NCBI GenBank assembly: GCA_002256385.1
Contig: NKJD01000023.1
Coordinates: 1-54,475, forward strand
DNA: 54,475 nt
From: Flavobacterium sp. BFFFF2
GTDB taxonomy: Bacteria; Bacteroidota; Bacteroidia; Flavobacteriales; Flavobacteriaceae
Direction: 5' to 3'
Part shown: in pieces, positions 17,698-26,633 of the stretch
How the letters are laid out: each line of letters starts with the position of its first letter
Position numbering within the stretch: position 1 is the stretch's first letter
Translations under genes and position numbers: made by a program
Notes under the pieces: model-generated
What the model was told of the DNA's origin: nothing
Databases searched by the model: none
The model's input: the letters and a program-made list of their open reading frames with translations, nothing else

Positions 17698-20600
17698 ATG
17701 AGATACCTATTTGTCTTGTTTGTTTTAACTGCTTGGTTTTCACATAGCCAAACGGTTGCTATAACGCCCATTCGCGCGGATGTGAGTGGTTTTTCAACAT
17801 GGACAGACACATCGGTAACGGGTACTACTTATTTGCAATTGCTTTCGGCTAATTCAAACACGGTAACGCCTGCGATGGATTTTACGGCATTTACCACCCA
17901 AACCTTAGATTTTAAAATCAGAACTTTTGGGGGTACATCGGGTAGTTCAAACGTGGTATCCGTCTCCATTTCTACTAATAATGGGGCAAACTGGACCTCT
18001 TTGGGCACCCGATCCGCAGGAAGTTCCACTTTAACAGCGGTAGCTCAGTTTTCATTATCGAGTTATACAGGCACGCAAGTAAAGCTTAAGTTTGAAAGTT
18101 TAAGCGCTACAGGCACCATAGGCTTAGGCATAGACGACCTCACCATCAACGGTGTGGCAGTGGTCAGTTGTGTCGCACCCACCACACAAGCCACTTTTGG
18201 CATTACCACTGCGGCTTTAACCACGTTAACCACTGGCTTTAGTGCTGGAAATGGGGCAGGTCGATTGATCTTTATTAATACGAGCAATAGTTTTACCGAT
18301 CCTGCAAACGGAACTACTTACACCGCAAACACAGTTTACGGTGGCAGTGGACAACAAGCAGTGTTTTCGGGCAGTTCGGGCAGTTCGGTTGTTGTCACTA
18401 ATTTAAATAACGCAACTACCTATTATTTCGCCATTTACGAGTACAATTGTTCGGGCAGCACCATTGTTTACAATCAAACAGAAAATACCACTTCTGGAAC
18501 CACTTTAAGTCCAGTTCCAGAAATAAACCTTAAACAAGGCAGTACTTCCATTACAAGTGGGGGTAGTCAAAGTTTTGGGAATGTGGCAGTAGGCAGTTAC
18601 ACCGAATTGACGTTTACCATTGAAAACCTCGGCAATTCGGCACTTAGTATAACCACGCCTGTCTCAGTTACGGGTAATTTTTCAATCACGACGCAACCTA
18701 GTACTTCTGTTGCTGCTTCAGGTAGTACCACTGTAGTGGTGCGTTTTACTCCCACGGCTGTTGGTGCGGTGACGGGTATTTTAACCATCACCAATTCAGA
18801 TAGTGACGAAGGTACTTATGTGATTAATTTAAGTGGAACTGGAACATACAATGCTTTGTCAGACATTATTGAAAACAGCAATTATGCCTATTCTTCCAAT
18901 ATAGATTATACCCAATACCAAGCAGCTTCCACCACCAATACCACCACTAGTATTGGGGTGTTTCAATTTACGCTGCGTGATGGCGGGGCAACCGCACCCG
19001 ATGCGGACTCCGTCGATACCATACTTTCGTCCATCAGTTTTAACGTCACCAATTCAGGCAATATTCGAGCGGCTGGCTTATTCAGCGGCAATGCCCTGAT
19101 CAGCAATGGTTTTACCCTTAGTTCTGGTGTGCTTAGTTTTTCTGGTTTAAGCGGTGCCAATGTCACTGCAACTGACGACAGCACCAAGAATATCACTCTA
19201 CGCATTTCTTTTTTAAGCACCGTAACAGACAACCAGCAATTACAATTTACAATTGCATCAGCCACTGCCGACACTGCTGGTTCCCAATTTGCAATGAGCA
19301 CTGCCGGAGCTGCCAGCTCAAGCATCACTGCCGACCGCAACCGCATTGAAGTAACCGCAGATCGTTTGGCATTTGTGCAACAACCAATAAATACAACAGT
19401 GAATTTGGTGATGTCAACTTCACCAACTGTGTCAGCCAACGATGCCAATGGCAGCCGGGACTTTGATTTTACATCAACCATCAGCATCACCTCAAGCGGG
19501 AGTTTAAGTAATAGTCCTATGGCTTCAGCGGCCAGCAACGGATTGGCAACTTACAGCAGCATCATTCATTCCGCAGTTGGGACGGGGTTAAGTCTTACTG
19601 CAACTACCAGTGGGTTAAGCAATTCAAATACGGTTGTTTCTGGCACTTTTAACATTACAGCTGCACTATATGCCAATGGCGATTTTCGAACGGCTTCAAC
19701 TGGGACTTGGACTGCTACTTCGGGTGCAGGTTCTGCCTCATGGGAAAGATACTCCGCATCGACCAGCACTTGGTCAAGTTTTTCTGGTTCTCCAACAAGC
19801 ACTTGCACCGTTTATTTGTATCACAACATCAGTATTCCAACGACTGCGGGCAGTATGGGAGGTGCTTCCATCAACATCATGAATGGGGCAACCCTCACTT
19901 GGGGCAGTTCCAGTCCTTGGACTGCAGTAAACATGCATGTATATTCTGGTGGCGTATTGCAAATCAACACCAAATTCACCATGAATTCATTGGGTACTTT
20001 TGAAGTAGAAGATGGCGGCACGGTTTATTTTAATTATAGCAGTTATCAAAACACCGAATTGAGTTCCTCTATTTGGGCAGGCACCGAGATTTTTCATCCG
20101 AATTCAAATTTTGTTATTCAAAGCCATGCTACTGGCACTTCAAATTATTTTATCCCTTCGTCGTCCAGTGTTTCAACAAATACCTTTAATAATTTTACTG
20201 CTTGTTTTGGCAACCTTATTTTTGATTCAACAGAAACGGCTACATTTCAGTTGTTTAATGTCAATTTTACCAATAACATTTGTCATGGCAATCTTATTTT
20301 GCGCTCAACGTCTTCGAGTTCAAATGCCTTTCGATTTACTTCTACTTCAATAACATATACCACGACCATTGGGGGTGATGTAATCATAGAATCAGGCTTT
20401 GCACGCCCCATGAGTTTCAATACGAGCAGTGGCAGTTGTTCATTAACCATCAAAGGGAGTTTGACTCATGCTTCTTCGATTACTTTATCGGGGGCAAATA
20501 ACGCAACGGCATCTCTTGCGCTAAGTATAGAAGGCGATTTAACCATGTCCGGTTCAGGTACCATTAACTGGAATGGAAGTTCAGGCGGTTCGGCTGCTAT

Positions 20601-23556
20601 TTCCATAAAAGGCGATGTGTCCATTGCATCAACCGCATTAATGCACGCTGCGGTGGCTTCTGGTGCCACCATCACATTCAATGGAACAGGCGATGGCACA
20701 ACGGCAGCACTCACGCAATTACTAACCATTGCTACCAGCGGTACTAATGAAAACAACAATCTATTTTTTGTGGTCAATAGCGGCGCTTATGTGCAATTGG
20801 GTTCCTACGTTGAAATGGGCAACAGTGGCACTTTTACAGTAAACGGTATTCTTGATTTTGGTTTTTCGGGAACGACCCCCCTTATTGTTACCAAAACGGC
20901 TGCTGCTTCTGGTATCGTGCTCTTTAAATCAAATACAGGGAGCACTTTAAAAGTGACTTCGCCAGATGGACTTAATGCAACGGGCACCATTGGCAATGTA
21001 CAGTTATCGCCAAGTAACATTACGATCACGCAAACAGGCACCACTTTTCATTACATCGGCAAAGCGAATCAAGTAACAGGTACATCTATTACTTCGGGCA
21101 GCACTTCCAAACGAATTATTTGCGAAATGAACACCGCAACTTTGCAACTCAGCTTGAGTAATTCGACGGGTACCACCAATGAATTGTACATCAAAAAAGG
21201 CGTGTTCGTTGAAACCGATGCGGCAAACATCAGCAGTACAGGTGCCTTAACGATGGATACAGACGGCACTTTTAAAACGGCTGTAACTACGGTAACTGTC
21301 CCTCAATTAACGGGTACATATACATTAAATGGAAATTCATTAATAGACCTAAATGCAGCTGGTAACCAGGTACTTCGAGGCGGGATGAATTACCGTAATT
21401 TGAGTTTTTCAACGAGTGGAACCAAAACCATTTCATCTGCCATCAGCTCAATTACCGGAACAGTAACCATTCAAGATGTCGCCATATTGGATGTAGGCAA
21501 CTCTACGTTTGGTGGCGGTTCGACCAACTTGACCATGACTGGCACTGGGCAGTTCAAATTAGGAGGGGCAGGGTTAAAACCTGATATTACAGGTACTTAT
21601 GTGTTGGCTAGTTCCACAACCATTGAGTATTATGGTACCTCGGGTACGCTAATAAGAGCTGGTTTGAGTGCACCTGTAATTAGTTATGCCAACGTGATAG
21701 TAAATGGAAGTAACATATCAACCAATTACACCGCAACTGGGATTCAATTTCAATCGGGGGGGAGTTTTTTGGTAAAAGACACGGCCACATTTAAATTTAA
21801 AAATACCGCAGGTTTTTCAGGAACGACTGCAACAGCTATTAGCACTACCAATTCACCAAGTATATCCCTTGAAGCCAATTCAACCATCGTATATCAAGGC
21901 GACAACCAGTTTGTGACCTCTTTTTCGCCTTATTATCCGAATTTAACCATTGCAAACACGGGGACCAAGACTTTCGCAGCAGGAGTTTCAGATATTACGG
22001 TTAATAAAACACTCAGCGTAACCAGTTCCACCTTGCAAGTTGATGCGGCAAAAGCATTGGTAGTGAATGGTAGTGTGGTTGTTTCTGGAGGTTCTCTAAG
22101 TATAGAAGACACGGGAAGTTTGGTGCAAACCAATGATGCTTCAATCAATAGTGGCAACATTGTTTCTAAACGGAACGCATCGATTCGGGCCGATGATTAT
22201 GTATATTGGAGTTCGCCCGTTGCTGCATTTGGTGTTACAGCGGTCTCAACCAGTACCGACTCGGCTTACATATTCAAATGGCAGCCTACCGTAAATGGCA
22301 ATTATGGCAATTGGAGTAATACTACTGAATCCATGAATCCAGGATCGGGCTATATAGTCAAAGGCCCAACTGGGTTTTCAAATACATCAACTCAAACTTT
22401 AGCAACTACTTTTAGCGGCATGCCCAACAATGGCTTGGTCACTGTGCCCATTGAAAGAGGTGGTTTTACGGGATCAGACTACATCAATCCCATTAATAAT
22501 AGTACCGTTACCAAATACGATGACAATTGGAATTTGGTTGGAAATCCGTATCCATCCGCCATCAAAGCGCTCGATTTTTTAAACGCGAACACCAATATTG
22601 AAGGAGCCATTCGCCTTTGGACACATGGCACACTGCCAAGCGATCAAATTGCTGATCCTTTTTATGCTAATTACTCATACAATTACACCCCCGACGATTA
22701 CATCACCTATAATGGAACGGCTACAACCAGCGGCCCAACAGGTTTCGGGGGATATATCGGATCTGGGCAAGGTTTTTTTGTGTTGATGAACGACGGGGCC
22801 ACAAGCACCGGAACCATCAGCTTTAATGATAGCATGCGAAGCAAGGGCTACAGCAATGCGTCATTTTATAAAAACGGATCAGGTGAAAATGCAGGTAAAA
22901 ACCTTATATGGCTCGATTTAATTAACGGAAACGGCTTTGCAAAAAGAGCCGTGCTCGGATTTGTCGATGGCGCCACTTCTGGCCGAGATAGGCTATATGA
23001 TGCCTATGTAAAAGTAGACGAGGGGCAAAGCTTATTCAGCATTGTTGAAGGCGAGCCCATGGTCATTGAAGGCAAAGGCTTGTTTTCAGATCAAGAACAA
23101 TTTCAGCTGGGTGTCCGAATTCCTGAGGCGGGCAACTATCAACTTGGAATTGCATTTACCGCAGGCTTGTTTCAGAATAATGGCCAGCCTATTTATTTAT
23201 ACGATACCTTATTGGGCGTTTGTCACCTACTGAATGAGGCTCCTTATTCATTTAGCAGTCAAGCTGGGCGGTTCGATGAACGGTTTGTGCTGTGTTTTAC
23301 ACCCGTTGTTTTTTCCAATACACCACAGGTCGCGAATGCTGTTTCTGTTTGGACATCAAACCACCAAGTTTTTGTAGAAACAGCCCTGACCAATCCAATT
23401 CAACACATCGGCATCTACGATGTTGCTGGGCGATTGTTGGAACAATCAAACAATATTGGATCACATTTTACCAGTACTGTGTTCCCTGTTTCACAAGTTC
23501 TTTTAGTTCGGATTGAAACCACACAAGGGATCGTGTACAAAAAAATAAAAGTATAG
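17698..23556 (+). CDS. Giant secreted protein with HYDIN/choice-of-anchor-D module and T9SS-type C-terminus
   Basis: A 1952-residue secreted protein. Residues 1-18 are a signal peptide (MRYLFVLFVLTAWFSHSQ). The first 150 residues are a beta-sandwich with FKIRTFGG and GLGIDDLTI, and a fibronectin-like module follows. Residues about 275-385 match the choice-of-anchor D/HYDIN type (FGNVAVGSYTELTFTIEN then NFSITTQP and VVVRFTPTAVGAVTGILTI). Residues about 650-1470 are low-complexity Ser/Thr/Gly/Asn-rich beta structure resembling a right-handed beta-helix. About 1490-1880 resemble the pre-C-terminal region common in T9SS cargo (DDYVYWSSPV, then WNLVGNPYPSAI). The last 70 residues (IYDVAGRLLEQ ... 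VYKKIKV) fit a divergent T9SS type A sorting domain. No catalytic residues are recognisable; adhesion or surface-layer roles are possible. It does not share the C-terminal modules of the three leftward genes. Confidence 0.88.
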   Translation: MRYLFVLFVLTAWFSHSQTVAITPIRADVSGFSTWTDTSVTGTTYLQLLSANSNTVTPAMDFTAFTTQTLDFKIRTFGGTSGSSNVVSVSISTNNGANWTSLGTRSAGSSTLTAVAQFSLSSYTGTQVKLKFESLSATGTIGLGIDDLTINGVAVVSCVAPTTQATFGITTAALTTLTTGFSAGNGAGRLIFINTSNSFTDPANGTTYTANTVYGGSGQQAVFSGSSGSSVVVTNLNNATTYYFAIYEYNCSGSTIVYNQTENTTSGTTLSPVPEINLKQGSTSITSGGSQSFGNVAVGSYTELTFTIENLGNSALSITTPVSVTGNFSITTQPSTSVAASGSTTVVVRFTPTAVGAVTGILTITNSDSDEGTYVINLSGTGTYNALSDIIENSNYAYSSNIDYTQYQAASTTNTTTSIGVFQFTLRDGGATAPDADSVDTILSSISFNVTNSGNIRAAGLFSGNALISNGFTLSSGVLSFSGLSGANVTATDDSTKNITLRISFLSTVTDNQQLQFTIASATADTAGSQFAMSTAGAASSSITADRNRIEVTADRLAFVQQPINTTVNLVMSTSPTVSANDANGSRDFDFTSTISITSSGSLSNSPMASAASNGLATYSSIIHSAVGTGLSLTATTSGLSNSNTVVSGTFNITAALYANGDFRTASTGTWTATSGAGSASWERYSASTSTWSSFSGSPTSTCTVYLYHNISIPTTAGSMGGASINIMNGATLTWGSSSPWTAVNMHVYSGGVLQINTKFTMNSLGTFEVEDGGTVYFNYSSYQNTELSSSIWAGTEIFHPNSNFVIQSHATGTSNYFIPSSSSVSTNTFNNFTACFGNLIFDSTETATFQLFNVNFTNNICHGNLILRSTSSSSNAFRFTSTSITYTTTIGGDVIIESGFARPMSFNTSSGSCSLTIKGSLTHASSITLSGANNATASLALSIEGDLTMSGSGTINWNGSSGGSAAISIKGDVSIASTALMHAAVASGATITFNGTGDGTTAALTQLLTIATSGTNENNNLFFVVNSGAYVQLGSYVEMGNSGTFTVNGILDFGFSGTTPLIVTKTAAASGIVLFKSNTGSTLKVTSPDGLNATGTIGNVQLSPSNITITQTGTTFHYIGKANQVTGTSITSGSTSKRIICEMNTATLQLSLSNSTGTTNELYIKKGVFVETDAANISSTGALTMDTDGTFKTAVTTVTVPQLTGTYTLNGNSLIDLNAAGNQVLRGGMNYRNLSFSTSGTKTISSAISSITGTVTIQDVAILDVGNSTFGGGSTNLTMTGTGQFKLGGAGLKPDITGTYVLASSTTIEYYGTSGTLIRAGLSAPVISYANVIVNGSNISTNYTATGIQFQSGGSFLVKDTATFKFKNTAGFSGTTATAISTTNSPSISLEANSTIVYQGDNQFVTSFSPYYPNLTIANTGTKTFAAGVSDITVNKTLSVTSSTLQVDAAKALVVNGSVVVSGGSLSIEDTGSLVQTNDASINSGNIVSKRNASIRADDYVYWSSPVAAFGVTAVSTSTDSAYIFKWQPTVNGNYGNWSNTTESMNPGSGYIVKGPTGFSNTSTQTLATTFSGMPNNGLVTVPIERGGFTGSDYINPINNSTVTKYDDNWNLVGNPYPSAIKALDFLNANTNIEGAIRLWTHGTLPSDQIADPFYANYSYNYTPDDYITYNGTATTSGPTGFGGYIGSGQGFFVLMNDGATSTGTISFNDSMRSKGYSNASFYKNGSGENAGKNLIWLDLINGNGFAKRAVLGFVDGATSGRDRLYDAYVKVDEGQSLFSIVEGEPMVIEGKGLFSDQEQFQLGVRIPEAGNYQLGIAFTAGLFQNNGQPIYLYDTLLGVCHLLNEAPYSFSSQAGRFDERFVLCFTPVVFSNTPQVANAVSVWTSNHQVFVETALTNPIQHIGIYDVAGRLLEQSNNIGSHFTSTVFPVSQVLLVRIETTQGIVYKKIKV

Positions 23557-23629
23557 TGAAACAAAAGCGATCTGGACATTTTTAGATCTGCAAAACCAAT
23601 TTAATTTTAACTACTCAAAAAACACAAAT

Positions 23630-24010
23630 ATGGGTTTATTTTCAGCATTATTAGGGAATGCAGGCACTGTCAGCCAAGAAGAATTAATGAAAAAATACGG
23701 TCAATTACTAACCGATTCCGAAGAAATTGAGTTGGGTTTTAAGTTGATTCGCGACACTTTTATTTTTACAAATATGAGGCTACTATTAGTCAATGTACAA
23801 GGGCTTACTGGAAGTAAAGTAGAGTACAAATCGATATCTTATAAGAGCATTTCGCGTTTTAGTATTGAAACCGCCGGAACCTTTGAATTGGATGCGGAAT
23901 TAAAAATATGGATTTCAAGTGAAGCCCAACCTAGCATTAAGAAACAATTTAACAAGTCAGTCAATGTGTATGATGTGCAGAAAGTTTTGGCGCATCATGT
24001 TTTAAAATAG
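23630..24010 (+). CDS. Bacterial PH-domain protein
   Basis: A 126-residue soluble protein without signal peptide. The pattern EEIELGFKLIRDTFIFTNMRLLLVNVQGLTGSK ... YKSISYKSISRFSIETAG ... LDAELKIWISS is that of the bacterial PH domain (bPH_1 type), a small beta-barrel with a C-terminal helix (KSVNVYDVQKVLAHHVL). These proteins are cytoplasmic and their role is generally unclear; some bind membranes or partner proteins. It stands alone, 73 nt after the giant secreted protein and about 120 nt before the helicase gene, in the same orientation. Confidence 0.8.
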   Translation: MGLFSALLGNAGTVSQEELMKKYGQLLTDSEEIELGFKLIRDTFIFTNMRLLLVNVQGLTGSKVEYKSISYKSISRFSIETAGTFELDAELKIWISSEAQPSIKKQFNKSVNVYDVQKVLAHHVLK

Positions 24011-24128
24011 CAGCAAGGTCCTGCTAGTCAAACGATCCAACTGAAAATACCATTTTACAGTATTCAACGCCAAAAATTGTAAATACTAATATTTATTGAA
24101 AACTATATTAAAAGCCAATAATCAACCA

Positions 24129-25910
24129 ATGGAATGGACCAAAGAACAACTCGACATCATACAATCTTCGGGCGACATTAAAATAAATGCCGTTGCCGGA
24201 TCTGGAAAAACAACCACCATTATTGAATATGCCAAATCGCGGCCCGAAAACAGCCGGATTCTGTATTTGGCTTTCAATAAGTCGGTGAAATTGGAAGCCA
24301 TGAAGAAGTTTCGCCAAAAAGGGTTGCACAATGTTCATGTTGAAACGGCTCATTCTGTTGCTTTTAAGCACATTGTTGGCAAAAACAGATACCAAATTAA
24401 AGCGCACGGCTATCAATCATACGAAATAGCCGAGCTGTTGCAATTGCAAGGAAATGGTGAAAAACATACCGAGTACATCATTGCCCATCACATCAATAAA
24501 TGTGTGGCTTGTTTTTGTAACAGCGACCAACTTCGGGTGCAAGATGTTAACTATTTGGATACCATTTCTGATCCCAAAGCCAAGACATTTGTAACCACAT
24601 TTTACCATGAAATCATAAAGCAATCGAGGTTGTTTTTGAAGAAAATGGACGAGGGCGACATTGAAATTACCCATGATTTTTATTTGAAAAAATTTCAACT
24701 GTCCAATCCAAGTCTTCACTACGATTACATCCTTTTTGACGAAGGACAAGATGCGTCTCCCGCCATGTTAGCTGTGTTTTTAAATCAGAAGGCCACCAAA
24801 GTGATTGTCGGCGACACCCACCAACAAATTTACGGTTGGCGGTTTGCGGTGAATTCACTGGAAAAGGTTGACTTTAAAACCTTATACCTGTCAACCAGCT
24901 TCCGATTTGGAGAAGACATTGCCCAATTGGCCATGGATTTGTTGCAATTCAAAAAACACTTGGGGCCTTATGAACCCATTGCCATTACAGGCGTAGGGTG
25001 CAATAAAGAATTCAATAGCAAGGCAGTCATTGCGCGAACCAATTTGGGTTTGTTGCTCAAAGCCATTGAATACATTACCGAAAACAAAGAAGCAGGTGCC
25101 GTTTATTTTGAAGGGAACATCCATTCCTATACCTATGCAGACGATGGCGCCTCCTTGTATGATGTGTTAAAGTTGTTTAATAAACGAACCCATTCCATCA
25201 AAGACAAACTAATCCGGTCCATGAAAAGCCTGGTAGAATTGGAAGATTATGTCAAAAAAACCGAAGACATGCAGCTCGGGATGATGGTGGAAATTGTCCG
25301 AAAATACAAAAACCGCATTCCGGGGCTCATTCAAAAATTGAAAGACAAACACGTCGAAGACCACGAAAAGGAGCAGGCGGCTATGATTTTTTCAACCGTT
25401 CACCGCTGCAAAGGAATGGAATACGACCAGGTTCAGTTGGTGAATGATTTTATCACCGAAGAAAAAATAAAGCAGGCATTTGAAAAGTACCAAGAAGACA
25501 CCATTGATCGGGCCAAACTCAATGAAGAAATCAACTTGCTGTATGTGGCGGTTACAAGATCCAAAAGCAAACTCTTGTTTCCTGAAAGCCTGTTGCCCAT
25601 CAACTGTTCAATTACTTCTGAGTATATTGAATTGGTTAAACCCGCCACCGAAACCAAGCAACCTGAAGGGAAGGAAGCCGATGGTAAAATGCAGCCCAAA
25701 TTGAACACCGAAAAAGCATATGATTTGGACGAAATCAGGAAGAAACACCAAGAAGCCTTCCGCCCTTGGACGCCTGAATTAGACGACGAACTCACTGTGC
25801 TGTATTGCGAAGGATTGAGCATAAAGTACTTGGCAAAGCACTTTGGCCGAACCCATGGCGCCATCAGAGCCCGAATTGTCAAATTAGAATTGGAGGAGTT
25901 ATACGGCTAA
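24129..25910 (+). CDS. UvrD/Rep-family (SF1) DNA helicase with C-terminal helix-turn-helix-like extension
   Basis: A 593-residue superfamily 1 helicase. Walker A is AVAGSGKT (21-28). The Walker B region is LFDEGQDASP (about 201-210), motif III is VGDTHQQIYGWR, and the C-terminal helicase motifs are VHRCKGMEYDQVQLVND (about 424) and LLYVAVTRSKSKLL (about 468-481). It is shorter than UvrD, RecB or AddA and has no nuclease domain. Residues about 547-593 (PWTPELDDELTVLYCEGLSIKYLAKHFGRTHGAIRARI, in two parts) form a three-helix unit like the SANT/helix-turn-helix tails found on some bacterial helicases and exonucleases, likely a DNA-binding tail. The ATG at 24129 is chosen over a TTG at 24096 because it directly precedes the Q-motif region. 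Probable role: repair or replication restart. Confidence 0.87.
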   Translation: MEWTKEQLDIIQSSGDIKINAVAGSGKTTTIIEYAKSRPENSRILYLAFNKSVKLEAMKKFRQKGLHNVHVETAHSVAFKHIVGKNRYQIKAHGYQSYEIAELLQLQGNGEKHTEYIIAHHINKCVACFCNSDQLRVQDVNYLDTISDPKAKTFVTTFYHEIIKQSRLFLKKMDEGDIEITHDFYLKKFQLSNPSLHYDYILFDEGQDASPAMLAVFLNQKATKVIVGDTHQQIYGWRFAVNSLEKVDFKTLYLSTSFRFGEDIAQLAMDLLQFKKHLGPYEPIAITGVGCNKEFNSKAVIARTNLGLLLKAIEYITENKEAGAVYFEGNIHSYTYADDGASLYDVLKLFNKRTHSIKDKLIRSMKSLVELEDYVKKTEDMQLGMMVEIVRKYKNRIPGLIQKLKDKHVEDHEKEQAAMIFSTVHRCKGMEYDQVQLVNDFITEEKIKQAFEKYQEDTIDRAKLNEEINLLYVAVTRSKSKLLFPESLLPINCSITSEYIELVKPATETKQPEGKEADGKMQPKLNTEKAYDLDEIRKKHQEAFRPWTPELDDELTVLYCEGLSIKYLAKHFGRTHGAIRARIVKLELEELYG

Positions 25911-25927
25911 TTGACTGGAAAATTGGT

Positions 25928-26029
25928 TTGAAAAAATTCATTTTGAGTTTTGTGATATTGGCAGCAACATTGCTTGGGATGCAGGCTTTAATAATGTACC
26001 CGAAATTATTTGTACTTTTGGATACTTGA
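25928..26029 (+). pseudogene. Possible remnant of a signal-peptide-bearing gene
   Basis: A 33-codon frame opening with TTG reads LKKFILSFVILAATLLGMQA and then runs into a stop after about 13 more residues. The N-terminus looks like a secretion signal, but the frame is too short to be a normal product and begins with TTG rather than ATG. It may be a decayed gene start cut off when the toxin-antitoxin genes behind it arrived. Weak evidence; it could be chance. Confidence 0.3.
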
Positions 26030-26042
26030 AATAAAAAGGTTT

Positions 26043-26282
26043 ATGAAAATTGACTTAAACATACAAGACAGAAAGTTGGAATTAATCCAATGGCTTTCAT
26101 TAATAGAAGATTCGTCCCTCATTGAGAAGATTATGGAATTAAGAAAAAACGAAAGTAATGACTGGTGGAATTCAATTTCAGAAGCCGAAAAAGAAGCCAT
26201 TGAAAGAGGAATAGAAGCTGCCGAAGAAGGTAAACTAAGTCCTCATTCAAACGCCCGTAAAATCTATGAAAAGTGGTTATAA
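26043..26282 (+). CDS. Antitoxin-like protein of a RelB/ParD-type pair
   Basis: A 79-residue acidic, helical protein (MKIDLNIQDRKLELIQWLS, ending SNARKIYEKWL). Its organisation matches small Bacteroidota antitoxins that sit directly upstream of ParE/RelE toxins: an N-terminal dimer or DNA-binding part and a C-terminal acidic helix with EEGKLSPHS for toxin binding. It overlaps the toxin gene by 17 nt, so the two are translationally coupled. It would neutralise the toxin and probably repress the pair's own promoter. The ATG at 26043 is preferred over an upstream TTG. Recognition rests on size, order and coupling more than on a strong motif. Confidence 0.75.
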   Translation: MKIDLNIQDRKLELIQWLSLIEDSSLIEKIMELRKNESNDWWNSISEAEKEAIERGIEAAEEGKLSPHSNARKIYEKWL

Positions 26283-26571
26283 AATTCTTTGGACAGACTT
26301 AGCGCTTAAAGAATTAGAACAAACTATTCAATATCTTGAAGAATATTGGACAGAAAAAGAGTTGCGGAATTTAGCTCAAAATATAGAAGAGAAATTAATG
26401 CTCATTTCACAAAATCCGAATTTATTTCGAACATCTGTTTATAAACGTGAAATCCGTCAGGTTGTCATTCTGAAATACAATACGCTTTATTACAGAGTAA
26501 ATAACGAGCAAATTGAAGTGATTTCTTTTTTTTCCAATAGACAAAGTCCAGACAAGAAAAAACTACGATAA
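26266..26571 (+). CDS. RelE/ParE-family toxin
   Basis: A 101-residue basic protein with the ParE/RelE pattern: an N-terminal strand (YKILWTDLALKELEQTIQYLEE), two helices with WTEKELRNLAQNIEEKL, a P-N-L-F-R turn, and C-terminal strands (REIRQVVILKYNTLYYRV and IEVISFFSNRQSPDKK). Whether it cleaves mRNA on ribosomes or poisons gyrase cannot be decided: the RelE catalytic residues vary greatly in this group. The gene is followed after about 60 nt by the convergent end of polA, so the pair sits as a small two-gene unit between the helicase and polA. Such pairs stabilise mobile or accessory DNA and can mediate growth arrest. Confidence 0.85.
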   Translation: MKSGYKILWTDLALKELEQTIQYLEEYWTEKELRNLAQNIEEKLMLISQNPNLFRTSVYKREIRQVVILKYNTLYYRVNNEQIEVISFFSNRQSPDKKKLR

Positions 26572-26633
26572 AACGATATTCAATGGCCATCAATGAGAAA
26601 AGCAGGTTACAGAAATTTCAATCACCTTCACTC

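Noticed and set aside
18963..19538. A 191-residue minus-strand frame inside the giant secreted-protein gene
   Set aside because: It is the antisense of Ser/Thr-rich coding DNA, which often yields long open frames; no start context or motifs.
25433..25882. A 149-residue minus-strand frame inside the helicase gene
   Set aside because: Antisense shadow of conserved helicase motifs.
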